DNA of 64,000 bases from Paramecium octaurelia (taxonomy: Eukaryota; Ciliophora; Oligohymenophorea; Peniculida; Parameciidae), in NCBI GenBank assembly GCA_905182995.1, contig CAJJDP010000189.1, forward strand, positions 3,458 through 67,457, read 5' to 3'. The notes beneath the pieces were generated by a model. The model ran no database searches and was not told the DNA's origin. It was given only the letters and a program-made list of their open reading frames with translations. Position numbers and translations under genes: made by a program. Below are positions 40,380-52,439 of this stretch, piece after piece; the stretch's first letter is position 1, and each line of letters starts with the position of its first letter.

Positions 40380-40720
40380 AATCCTCAAATATGATCCTTA
40401 TTCAACGAATATTCCAATCTTAATATATTAAAAGAATTCATAAATTTGCAATATCATACAATAGAAAAATAACAATAACCATTTTAATATAGTATAACGA
40501 TGAACATGGCATTGGAATGAAGTGTTTAAACAAATAGTGCAATGTGGAAATAAACTGTTGCTAAGATAGATTAAGGCATCACAAAGAAAGTCATTGTTTT
40601 AAAAGAGGATTCTGACAATTTGACTGGAATATAATGCAAGATAATTATAATTTTAAATACTTTTAGTCGTTTCCTTTTTAGGAATAAATATATAATCCCT
40701 AAAATGCTATAAAAATCACC
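40380..40720 (+). pseudogene. Cys/His-cluster frame, possible mobile-element protein
   Basis: The plus-strand frame from about 40393 reads NLNILKRIHKFAISYNRK and then a tight cluster at 40523-40597: Cys-x4-Cys-x5-Cys-Cys, His-His, His-Cys (CLNKQCNVEINCC, RLRHHKESHC). A TGA at 40613 interrupts it, but the same frame stays protein-like (QFDWNIMQDNYNFKYF) to a second TGA. Such clusters occur in nucleic-acid-binding proteins, including those of mobile elements. Family not identified. Confidence 0.35.
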
Positions 40721-40786
40721 TGAGAGTTTATCATACTGGGAGGTTTGCTTTCAAATATAGCAGTAGGTAACCACTGATCTAGTTGA

Positions 40787-41998
40787 TTGCCATCTGTAAA
40801 AATCTTAAAAAATTTGAATGCCTTTTTCTTAATTCGACTGAAAGTAAGTCTCCAAAACACTTACTAATTCTACAGTATTTAAGTTATACTATCCTGCTCC
40901 AAACATACATTGATATAATTTTAGGAAGACCCGATACTGATCTTTAAGTGAGACGCTATGGATAAAGTTGCTTGTAACATAGGGTTCTAAAGTGGATTTC
41001 ACAAAGATACACTTAGAGACTGCCTTGGATGTTTATAGGATTTACCTAATAAATCTTTATGTTAGTCGACATTTCCATCTGTTTTACATGATGTTGAACC
41101 AGAATCAGTGTGAGAACATGCGAAATATGGTTAAGAATATTATTTATGAATGTTATCATAAAGCACCATAAGGACTTCAATATTAAACAAGAGTCTCTGT
41201 ATTACTAGAGTTAAAGTACAAGCACAGCAGCATTTTAAGGTGGACATGAATTTGAATTATGGTGACAGATTATAAACAAAAATTTAATAGTTGAAATACT
41301 TTGGTACCTCATATTATTTTAACGTAAAGAATTCTGGACAGTATTTTAGCAAAGGGGAAAGAAGACTGCCATCTGCTGATGCTGAGATATATTTAAGGTA
41401 GGAAGCACTAGTATAAGGATTACAATACACACTATATAGCAACATGAATTAGAACTATGATTCAGGTTGTCTATAAGGGCAGGCACTATCACAAGAACGA
41501 TGCACATTATTATTTGCTGTATCAATGGCAACCAATAATGTAGTTAAATGCTAGCTTGTATATCTTGTGGCAACTTCACATTTTTAACAAGTAAAATTAA
41601 GTCAGACATTCTATAAAACTACTTATTTAATAAAGTACCCTAATAAGCTTAGCAAAGATCAGCAACTCTTTTAAATTAAATGCTAGAACTTTACATTTCA
41701 GCAAAATTCCAGAAGTTGCACAACAATTACTATTAGTATTACAAGGAGATAATTGTCATAAACATAAGAAACTGTACAAGATTTTTACTATGCTGTTAGA
41801 TTAGAGATTACTTAATATTAATCTGTACACTATACGGTTCGAGTATTAAAAGCACAAGTAGTGCAACATATTGAGAAAAATAGTATAAGTGTCGATATGA
41901 TTTCAGATCCATAATAATAGATATAACACATCCCCGAACAAATACAAGAAAGAAATTATCCTAAGGGCAAGGAATTGCCCACTTATTATTGTGTTTGA
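40787..41998 (+). pseudogene. Long frame with three in-frame TGAs; 282-codon intact tail
   Basis: One reading frame runs from 40787 to the TGA at 41996-41998 with only three internal TGAs (40949, 41111, 41147). The last segment, ATG 41150 onward, is an uninterrupted 282-residue ORF. Protein-like blocks include DAMDKVACNIGFQSGFHKD, LRDCLGCLQDLPNKSLC, SADAEIYLRQEALVQGLQY and VRVLKAQVVQHIEKNSIS. Base composition looks less AT-rich than the flanks. No domain was recognised. Other frames are also open in parts of the tail, so the frame choice is not certain. With the RT remnant and the Cys/His cluster just upstream, a decayed mobile element is a reasonable guess. Confidence 0.35.
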
Positions 41999-43636
41999 TC
42001 GATTAACTCTCAAGTTTGTTTCAATATATCTCTCCGCTCATTGGCGCCAGCAAGTTTGGTATGGAGCAAATTGTTGAAGCACCCCAATACTATTTCTGAT
42101 AAATACTCATGAATGATGTACCTAGATAATCCAACACAATGATGTCAATTTGTTTAAATTCATTCTTTTTTCCTAATCCCTTATATGTAGACCCAACGGT
42201 TCGTTGAGTGGTATCATTTATTCAATGATGTGTTAATTTTATTTTTAATCCATATGGTAATTTAAAAATTTTTTGATTTTTTCATAGCACTATGATGATT
42301 ATAAATTCTTTTTTTTTTATTAAATTGATAAAATTGTATTTAAGATTGTAATTATTAAAGGATAATTATTTTAAATAGGGTTATTAACATCTTTATACAT
42401 TAAAAAGATAAAAATATTTTCATTTTATAAACATACTTAATTCATGTAATTATTCTGATTATAATAGATGCAATCTATTTTAGCTATGTGGTTTAAGATT
42501 GAGACTTTTTTATTGTCAATCATAATTTAATATTTATAATTTTGTTATATAATGAATTTTTTCCATCTTGATACATAAATCAATTATAATTTTTGAAATT
42601 TACATTTCATAATCGGTAAGATAAATCTTTTAAGAATGGTTTAATTCAGTTAATTGGAATATATATCTTCAGCAGCACACTTTCCTTCAAGATTTGATAT
42701 TGTGTGTAATTTAATTCTTTAATTTGAAGCATGAGTCCAAAACAAAATCATCTTATTAACTTTCGATTCATCTAGACTATCGCATAACTTATTATTATTA
42801 TTAATAAAATTGATTAATTCATTTAATCCTTTTAGTATTGTTTTCATTTAAAAGTTTAGTAGATTAATAATTTTAAAAATACAACTGATTTTCATTTTTT
42901 CACAAGCAGGGAATTCAAAAAAGCAACTATTAAATTTTCATTGAAAAATTAAACTTTCTTTTAGTTTTATACAAGAAACAGGTTTTATTTAATTAAAATT
43001 GTTAGTGTTAAATTTTCAAATAATGAAGGGAGAGTTCTCTTTTATTAAGAATTTCAAGATGTTTATATAACCCTTTAAATATTATTTATCATACTCCATT
43101 TTCCAAATAAAATCTGCTTGTTAATTATATAAAACTAATATAAGATTATTAAAAAAATCATTTATGATAGTTAATTGAAGGAGAATAGCAATTATAATAA
43201 AAGTTTATAAAACCAAATTTAGATTCAATTCATTTTTAACTTCAAATATTACGCTTTATCTAAGACTTTTGAGGCATTTTGGGTAACAATTTTCATTTTA
43301 ACAGAATTTCTGTTTGTTTTGATTAAAAAATAATTTTTTGTTTTAAGGGTTTACAAGAATGTATATAATAAATTGAAATGAAAGAGGGCACGAAAAATAT
43401 AATGCCAGAAATTAAGGTAGTTTTGTTATTGGGATTTAGTATACATTCATTAAATCGGAAATTCTCTTGATTAAATATTTGATAACTGGAAATTAAGTTG
43501 TAAAAAAAGTTTCTTTTTTTTGATAAATTGTTAAATTAGACGAAGTGAAAAATAAAGAAATTTCCTTTAACATTTTGATGCAATTTAAAAGAAAGAGATG
43601 AATTAAAAATAGTATTGATTAAAGCTAATCAATTTA
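41999..43636. other. AT-rich DNA, no gene seen
   Basis: No coherent frame or RNA gene recognised. From 42573 it is written again after the N run. Confidence 0.5.
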
Positions 43637-45020
43637 NNNNNNNNNNNNNNNNNNNNNNNNNNNNNNNNNNNNNNNNNNNNNNNNNNNNNNNNNNNNNNNN
43701 NNNNNNNNNNNNNNNNNNNNNNNNNNNNNNNNNNNNNNNNNNNNNNNNNNNNNNNNNNNNNNNNNNNNNNNNNNNNNNNNNNNNNNNNNNNNNNNNNNNN
43801 NNNNNNNNNNNNNNNNNNNNNNNNNNNNNNNNNNNNNNNNNNNNNNNNNNNNNNNNNNNNNNNNNNNNNNNNNNNNNNNNNNNNNNNNNNNNNNNNNNNN
43901 NNNNNNNNNNNNNNNNNNNNNNNNNNNNNNNNNNNNNNNNNNNNNNNNNNNNNNACACATAAATCAATTATAATTTTTGAAATTTACATTTCATAATCGG
44001 TAAGATAAATCTTTTAAGAATGGTTTAATTCAGTTAATTGGAATATATATCTTCAGCAGCACACTTTCCTTCAAGATTTGATATTGTGTGTAATTTAATT
44101 CTTTAATTTGAAGCATGAGTCCAAAACAAAATCATCTTATTAACTTTCGATTCATCTAGACTATCGCATAACTTATTATTATTATTAATAAAATTGATTA
44201 ATTCATTTAATCCTTTTAGTATTGTTTTCATTTAAAAGTTTAGTAGATTAATAATTTTAAAAATACAACTGATTTTCATTTTTTCACAAGCAGGGAATTC
44301 AAAAAAGCAACTATTAAATTTTCATTGAAAAATTAAACTTTCTTTTAGTTTTATACAAGAAACAGGTTTTATTTAATTAAAATTGTTAGTGTTAAATTTT
44401 CAAATAATGAAGGGAGAGTTCTCTTTTATTAAGAATTTCAAGATGTTTATATAACCCTTTAAATATTATTTATCATACTCCATTTTCCAAATAAAATCTG
44501 CTTGTTAATTATATAAAACTAATATAAGATTATTAAAAAAATCATTTATGATAGTTAATTGAAGGAGAATAGCAATTATAATAAAAGTTTATAAAACCAA
44601 ATTTAGATTCAATTCATTTTTAACTTCAAATATTACGCTTTATCTAAGACTTTTGAGGCATTTTGGGTAACAATTTTCATTTTAACAGAATTTCTGTTTG
44701 TTTTGATTAAAAAATAATTTTTTGTTTTAAGGGTTTACAAGAATGTATATAATAAATTGAAATGAAAGAGGGCACGAAAAAAATAATGCCAGAAATTAAG
44801 GTAGTTTTGTTATTGGGATTTAGTATACATTCATTAAATCGGAAATTCTCTTGATTAAATATTTGATAACTGGAAATTAAGTTGTAAAAAAAGTTTCTTT
44901 TTTTTGATAAATTGTTAAATTAGACGAAGTGAAAAATAAAGAAATTTCCTTTAACATTTTGATGCAATTTAAAAGAAAGAGATGAATTAAAAATAGTATT
45001 GATTAAAGCTAATCAATTTA
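42573..45020. repeat. Unmerged contig overlap 9 (42573-43636 = 43957-45020)
   Basis: Direct copies of about 1064 bp on the two sides of the 318-base N run. One base differs (T at 43398, A at 44782). Confidence 0.85.
43637..43954. other. Assembly gap, 318 N
   Basis: A run of N. Flanking sequences overlap (next entry), so the real gap is probably zero or negative. Confidence 0.95.
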
Positions 45021-45360
45021 AGCTATGAAATAAGCCTTAGCCTTAATAATAATATTATGATTTATCAACTATATGATTACTAGTGTATAAGTACATCAAA
45101 TAATATTGCTATTAATACAAATTTATTTAATAAAAAAAGAATAAAGGGCAGACTTATTCTTGATAGAGATCCTGTTTATTTTTTTGATATATTCCTTTAT
45201 TATTTTCACAAATTCTATGAACTAATTATTGGGTAAACACAGACCAAAATTCAGCAGTTTTTCAAAAACTAAATTTTTATTTTAGTTGACACCTTATTTT
45301 TCTCTAGAAATACCTTAAAATGGCTTTATTTATGGTATTATTAATAATTTATTATTATTC
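45021..45360. other. AT-rich spacer downstream of the tubulin gene
   Basis: Nothing recognised. Confidence 0.5.
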
Positions 45361-46668
45361 TCATAAATCCTATTCGTAATCTTACTCCTCTTCATCGTAT
45401 TCCGATATTCCACAACAACATTCAAAATATTCAGAGACAAAATCATTGAGATTTGACTCAGCCTCAGTGAATTCCATTTCATCCATTCCATCCTATAAAT
45501 AATAATGTAAGAAAGCTTTTCTTCTAAAATTCGCAGTAAATATCTCGCTATGTATTTTGAAGCTATGCCCCAAATCTCTATGATTCCCAACATGCATAAC
45601 TGTTGTTCCTAGGTTTCTATTCTCAATCTTACAATTTATATGAAATAAAGCATCAGCTATCCATTCTATTTTATTTGAAAATGTTGACGAAGCTTATTAA
45701 AAATCTAAATTACAAGAATTGCATCTTGTAATCAATGCTTGAGCAAAGTACAAATTTCTGGTAGCATCTCGAAAGGAGAAATAAGTATTATTGGGGAGAC
45801 TTAAATTGCTTAATTAGTCATTTAAATCTGAGCTAATATCAATTATTGAAAAGGCACACGTTAAGAAATGCAAACGAGGAAAAGGAATTAGATTAGTAGA
45901 CAGTTTTCTTAAGTCTCCATTTTAATATCCAGGAAAACGTTAAGAGCAATTCACTTATAATAAACATTCAGCTATAACGTTATTGCAATTTTCAAAAGTG
46001 CATTATTATCTTAATTTTATCAACTAATTTTCCAAAGCTCTTTAATCAAATATCATAACCACTTCGCACATCTCAATTAATTTATGTAATGAAAAAGCAG
46101 TATTATAAATTTCAATCGTATTGGTAATTTCAATGTTTGGAAGGATCGAAAAAGTACTGCAAAATTTATCGAAATATCTATCCCTATATCCAGATATTGC
46201 CGATGCAGATGAACCTGATGAATTGTCAAAAGTAGAATGTACAAAATGACATCCAGAAATGTTATCACATCTCTCAATTTGATGAGTCAATTTTTCAAAC
46301 AGTTCATCTTGAACTTAATCTTTAAAGTTTATTTAGCTGTTTGAAAAAGTACCGGATTTATTTCTATTTTTATTCTACAATAATAAGTCATTATTGATGT
46401 ATTCACATTCAGGAGATGTTAATAGTTTATTGATGGATTCTATAATAGAATTTGTTATATTACAATCGCTTGAATTATCAAATATTCCTCTAAACTAGTA
46501 TTAATTATTCCTTAACTCTTCGAATGACACATGAAGTTTTTGTCTATGTTAATCCTTCTTCGAGATGTTCTTATCATCTAAATAATGATCATCTATCAAT
46601 TTTTCCAAATATTAGTGTCCAACATTATTTCCGATATCTCCAAAATTCAATTAAATAATTTCTCCCAT
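45361..46668 (-). CDS. Highly divergent beta-like tubulin lacking the GTP signature
   Basis: Intact intron-less frame of 436 codons, ATG 46668 to TGA 45361-45363; 435 residues, close to the usual 440-450 of tubulins. It aligns end to end with beta-tubulin. The start MGEIIQLNFGDIGNNVG corresponds to MREIVHIQ.GQCGNQIG. NGDLRKLSTNLIPFPRLHF matches the T7-loop region, NFRRKAFLHYY matches FRRKAFLHWY, and MDEMEFTEAESNLNDFVSEY is nearly unchanged helix 12. The tail EEEQDYEQDL is acidic. The universal nucleotide signature GGGTGSG is replaced by a Ser-rich DNSSGSSAS (about residues 148-156), and GQCGNQ by GDIGNN. TAA/TAG serve as Gln. It may be one of the ciliate-specific divergent tubulins, or a beta paralogue losing GTP binding. 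No frame break suggests a pseudogene. Confidence 0.88.
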
Positions 46669-47069
46669 TAATGATCTAAAATTTTTATATTATTTTAACC
46701 AATTTCATTTTGAGACAACTCTAAACTTTAAGATATTTAAGATACAACCGGTTTTATACAAAAAAAAAATAAAAGATTATTGTTCATTTCTAATGATAGA
46801 AAATGATTTTGTGATGGATCAAAAAATCATAATAAATAATTCTAAAGTCGCTCTAAAAGTAAAGATTTCGCCTCTTTAAAGAGAAGTTTTTCATAACCAA
46901 CTCAATATACAATTGATTATATATATTTAGCAATTTATAAAAATGTTTTTTTTGGTTCCATTAATACTGATTATTAAAATACTTATCAACAGAATTTGGC
47001 TAATAGTTGGCTATTTCGTTTTTGATTCCTGTGGATTTATTTTTCTTGTGTATATTAGTATGAAAGCAA
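46669..47069. other. Spacer upstream of the tubulin gene
   Basis: AT-rich; no gene or defensible motif seen. Expected to contain the tubulin-like gene's promoter. Confidence 0.5.
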
Positions 47070-50000
47070 AGCAAGATATTTAAATTCCTAAAATACTCTT
47101 CATCATTAGAACTTTTGACCAGGAATAGAAATTCTTTAAAAAGAAAAATAAATATAATGAAGTAGAATTATGTTTTTTTAAATTCTAGGGAAGGATAATC
47201 ATTAAGCTATTTTTGTTATAATAATTAATGATGATTTTTTTTGAAATAAAATTCACCTATGTAAGCTAAGTTCTAATATGTAAAATTTTGTTAACTCATT
47301 TGAAGGTACCCATTTTGTTTTTTTTAGACATAGATAGAGATTAATTTCTTGAATAAAAATTACGGATTCCAAATTCCTATATGCAAATTTCAGAATAATT
47401 TTAATTATTTTATCAAAATAACTAAATGCTCTTTGTTCATCAATTTCAAAATACTATGAATCATTGCTTTCTTCATAGATACTTTGACTATAAATTTAAG
47501 ATCTTGAAATATCATTGTTTAAGGGATCTAATAGCTCTGCTTACACAGATGAAGATGCCATGGGATCTGTTGTCAAAACCATTGGTTAACGGAATAATTC
47601 GAAGATTATGCTGAAAAACCATTTTTATAAAATATCAGTAAATCTCATATGAGAAAGATAAATTTCTTTAGAATATTTAAGTATGGATAGAAGAAAATAT
47701 TGTGAATTATCATGTGTGCTTATTTCTGCCAGAGCCAGAGGAAATTTAACTGAGCTAAGGAAGTTTATAAATTAAAAATGTCTACAAATATTAGTAACTT
47801 GAGATCTTAACGAAATTACTCTCATTTAAATATTACTCATCTTTGCAACTTAAACTTCAAACCCCATTTTGAATATGTTGTTCCCTTGTTGAAAACAACA
47901 ATTTGATGCTAATAAACTTTGTTTGAAATTAAAAAAATCTGTTCTGTAAAAGTTATTAAATAATGTCTGCTGACACTTCAACTTCAAAGTCTCTTTTATA
48001 ATGAAATCCTAGAGATAAGTAACTGGATACACCAAAACTTAGTATGGCTTGAGATAAGTAGTTGCAAAATTCCTTCCTCATAGAAAAAATTATGGGGATC
48101 AGCAGGGGTTTTACTTAGCTTTGCCTTCCAAATCAAATTCGCTTGTATCCAGACCAGCACTTATTTTTCTCAAAATAATTACTAATAATCCTTTAATAAC
48201 ACAACTTTTTGTCATTTCAGAAGGAACTTGTCTCAAAATCTTATGAATTTAAAAGGTCTGCTATCAAACTGAATTTTATAAACTATATGTATACAAATAC
48301 AGATGTGAGAAAGCTCGATAATTGAATCAGAATAATGACTTGATGAATGTGGAGACTATATTCAAATCAGCGATTAATCAAAGAAAAAGTAAGATCATAT
48401 TTATTCGCCAATTTGAATTATAACTTGGTTAATGATCTCTACTTTAATTACCATGAATGAAGACTTAAGCCTTAATGTAATTGAAGATTATTAGGATTTT
48501 TTATGGGAAACAACGAAAGTGTAGTTTCCAGAATTTTAACTGAGCTATTTTTATCAATAAATACTTTTGAAAATTAGTATTTTGTAATGAATTTGAAATT
48601 AAAAAGAATTTATATGTCTAGGACAATACTTAAGGTTTAATTTTAATTAAATAGATGCTTTGAATATTTTTTATGAAATTGAAATAATTTATTCAATCAG
48701 GTTCAATAATTCACATACAAAAAATCCTTTATTAATCATTATGAGCTCATCAAACCAGATGAGTATTTTAAAATATAAAGAGAAAGATTAAAATTATTCA
48801 ATTCTATGGTTATGCATGTTTTGATATGTAACCTAAAAAAAGATAAACTCATNAGCAAGATATTTAAATTCCTAAAATACTCTTCATCATTAGAACTTTT
48901 GACCAGGAATAGAAATTCTTTAAAAAGAAAAATAAATATAATGAAGTAGAATTATGTTTTTTTAAATTCTAGGGAAGGATAATCATTAAGCTATTTTTGT
49001 TATAATAATTAATGATGATTTTTTTTGAAATAAAATTCACCTATGTAAGCTAAGTTCTAATATGTAAAATTTTGTTAACTCATTTGAAGGTACCCATTTT
49101 GTTTTTTTTAGACATAGATAGAGATTAATTTCTTGAATAAAAATTACGGATTCCAAATTCCTATATGCAAATTTCAGAATAATTTTAATTATTTTATCAA
49201 AATAACTAAATGCTCTTTGTTCATCAATTTCAAAATACTATGAATCATTGCTTTCTTCATAGATACTTTGACTATAAATTTAAGATCTTGAAATATCATT
49301 GTTTAAGGGATCTAATAGCTCTGCTTACACAGATGAAGATGCCATGGGATCTGTTGTCAAAACCATTGGTTAACGGAATAATTCGAAGATTATGCTGAAA
49401 AACCATTTTTATAAAATATCAGTAAATCTCATATGAGAAAGATAAATTTCTTTAGAATATTTAAGTATGGATAGAAGAAAATATTGTGAATTATCATGTG
49501 TGCTTATTTCTGCCAGAGCCAGAGGAAATTTAACTGAGCTAAGGAAGTTTATAAATTAAAAATGTCTACAAATATTAGTAACTTGAGATCTTAACGAAAT
49601 TACTCTCATTTAAATATTACTCATCTTTGCAACTTAAACTTCAAACCCCATTTTGAATATGTTGTTCCCTTGTTGAAAACAACAATTTGATGCTAATAAA
49701 CTTTGTTTGAAATTAAAAAAATCTGTTCTGTAAAAGTTATTAAATAATGTCTGCTGACACTTCAACTTCAAAGTCTCTTTTATAATGAAATCCTAGAGAT
49801 AAGTAACTGGATACACCAAAACTTAGTATGGCTTGAGATAAGTAGTTGCAAAATTCCTTCCTCATAGAAAAAATTATGGGGATCAGCAGGGGTTTTACTT
49901 AGCTTTGCCTTCCAAATCAAATTCGCTTGTATCCAGACCAGCACTTATTTTTCTCAAAATAATTACTAATAATCCTTTAATAACACAACTTTTTGTCATT

Positions 50001-50636
50001 TCAGAAGGAACTTGTCTCAAAATCTTATGAATTTAAAAGGTCTGCTATCAAACTGAATTTTATAAACTATATGTATACAAATACAGATGTGAGAAAGCTC
50101 GATAATTGAATCAGAATAATGACTTGATGAATGTGGAGACTATATTCAAATCAGCGATTAATCAAAGAAAAAGTAAGATCATATTTATTCGCCAATTTGA
50201 ATTATAACTTGGTTAATGATCTCTACTTTAATTACCATGAATGAAGACTTAAGCCTTAATGTAATTGAAGATTATTAGGATTTTTTATGGGAAACAACGA
50301 AAGTGTAGTTTCCAGAATTTTAACTGAGCTATTTTTATCAATAAATACTTTTGAAAATTAGTATTTTGTAATGAATTTGAAATTAAAAAGAATTTATATG
50401 TCTAGGACAATACTTAAGGTTTAATTTTAATTAAATAGATGCTTTGAATATTTTTTATGAAATTGAAATAATTTATTCAATCAGGTTCAATAATTCACAT
50501 ACAAAAAATCCTTTATTAATCATTATGAGCTCATCAAACCAGATGAGTATTTTAAAATATAAAGAGAAAGATTAAAATTATTCAATTCTATGGTTATGCA
50601 TGTTTTGATATGTAACCTAAAAAAAGATAAACTCAT
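47070..50636. repeat. Unmerged contig overlap 10 (47070-48852 = 48854-50636)
   Basis: Direct copies of about 1783 bp around the single N at 48853. Confidence 0.9.
47426..48640 (+). pseudogene. Decayed plus-strand coding sequence, unassigned
   Basis: Protein-like blocks in different plus-strand frames: AYTDEDAMGSVVKTIG, MDRRKYCELSCVLISARARG, HRKNYGDQQGFYLALPSK, CEKARQLNQNNDLMNVETIF, then LITMNEDLSLNVIEDYQDFL. In-frame TAA/TAG as Gln fits coding origin, but TGAs and frame shifts separate the blocks. No family recognised. The whole stretch is written three times (see overlaps 10 and 11). Confidence 0.3.
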
Positions 50637-52219
50637 NTTCTAATATGTAAAATTTTGTTAACTCATTTGAAGGTACCCATTTTGTTTTTTTTAGACATAG
50701 ATAGAGATTAATTTCTTGAATAAAAATTACGGATTCCAAATTCCTATATGCAAATTTCAGAATAATTTTAATTATTTTATCAAAATAACTAAATGCTCTT
50801 TGTTCATCAATTTCAAAATACTATGAATCATTGCTTTCTTCATAGATACTTTGACTATAAATTTAAGATCTTGAAATATCATTGTTTAAGGGATCTAATA
50901 GCTCTGCTTACACAGATGAAGATGCCATGGGATCTGTTGTCAAAACCATTGGTTAACGGAATAATTCGAAGATTATGCTGAAAAACCATTTTTATAAAAT
51001 ATCAGTAAATCTCATATGAGAAAGATAAATTTCTTTAGAATATTTAAGTATGGATAGAAGAAAATATTGTGAATTATCATGTGTGCTTATTTCTGCCAGA
51101 GCCAGAGGAAATTTAACTGAGCTAAGGAAGTTTATAAATTAAAAATGTCTACAAATATTAGTAACTTGAGATCTTAACGAAATTACTCTCATTTAAATAT
51201 TACTCATCTTTGCAACTTAAACTTCAAACCCCATTTTGAATATGTTGTTCCCTTGTTGAAAACAACAATTTGATGCTAATAAACTTTGTTTGAAATTAAA
51301 AAAATCTGTTCTGTAAAAGTTATTAAATAATGTCTGCTGACACTTCAACTTCAAAGTCTCTTTTATAATGAAATCCTAGAGATAAGTAACTGGATACACC
51401 AAAACTTAGTATGGCTTGAGATAAGTAGTTGCAAAATTCCTTCCTCATAGAAAAAATTATGGGGATCAGCAGGGGTTTTACTTAGCTTTGCCTTCCAAAT
51501 CAAATTCGCTTGTATCCAGACCAGCACTTATTTTTCTCAAAATAATTACTAATAATCCTTTAATAACACAACTTTTTGTCATTTCAGAAGGAACTTGTCT
51601 CAAAATCTTATGAATTTAAAAGGTCTGCTATCAAACTGAATTTTATAAACTATATGTATACAAATACAGATGTGAGAAAGCTCGATAATTGAATCAGAAT
51701 AATGACTTGATGAATGTGGAGACTATATTCAAATCAGCGATTAATCAAAGAAAAAGTAAGATCATATTTATTCGCCAATTTGAATTATAACTTGGTTAAT
51801 GATCTCTACTTTAATTACCATGAATGAAGACTTAAGCCTTAATGTAATTGAAGATTATTAGGATTTTTTATGGGAAACAACGAAAGTGTAGTTTCCAGAA
51901 TTTTAACTGAGCTATTTTTATCAATAAATACTTTTGAAAATTAGTATTTTGTAATGAATTTGAAATTAAAAAGAATTTATATGTCTAGGACAATACTTAA
52001 GGTTTAATTTTAATTAAATAGATGCTTTGAATATTTTTTATGAAATTGAAATAATTTATTCAATCAGGTTCAATAATTCACATACAAAAAATCCTTTATT
52101 AATCATTATGAGCTCATCAAACCAGATGAGTATTTTAAAATATAAAGAGAAAGATTAAAATTATTCAATTCTATGGTTATGCATGTTTTGATATGTAACC
52201 TAAAAAAAGATAAACTCAT
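49055..52219. repeat. Unmerged contig overlap 11 (49055-50636 = 50638-52219)
   Basis: Direct copies of about 1582 bp around the single N at 50637. Only after 52219 does new sequence begin. Confidence 0.9.
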
Positions 52220-52439
52220 AGGGAATTGAATAAAATCTCAAAATATAACGAACAAGAAATCAAGCTATGTAAATATTTTTTTTTATGATTTTTGTGATAT
52301 TTAGATAAACTTTAATACTTAAATGTTTGCTGGTTAACTCATTATATAATCTATCAATAATGCTGATGTAGCTTAACTTTGGATTTCTCTCCTAATGCTA
52401 ACATTCCTAGGGAATCAGCTAAGGAATTATATTATCAAT

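Noticed and set aside
41834-41850. GGTTCGAGT resembling a tRNA T-loop
   Set aside because: The flanking bases do not form the T-stem and no anticodon or acceptor stem could be found around it.
43615-43967. ORFs of 108-115 residues on both strands
   Set aside because: They consist of the N run and contain no sequence.
45330-45593. 87-residue minus-strand ORF at the 3' end of the tubulin-like gene
   Set aside because: Wrong frame; the tubulin frame covers the same DNA with clear homology.
46042-46290. Separate small minus-strand ORF
   Set aside because: It is an internal piece of the tubulin-like gene, cut by Gln-coding TAA/TAG when read with the standard code.
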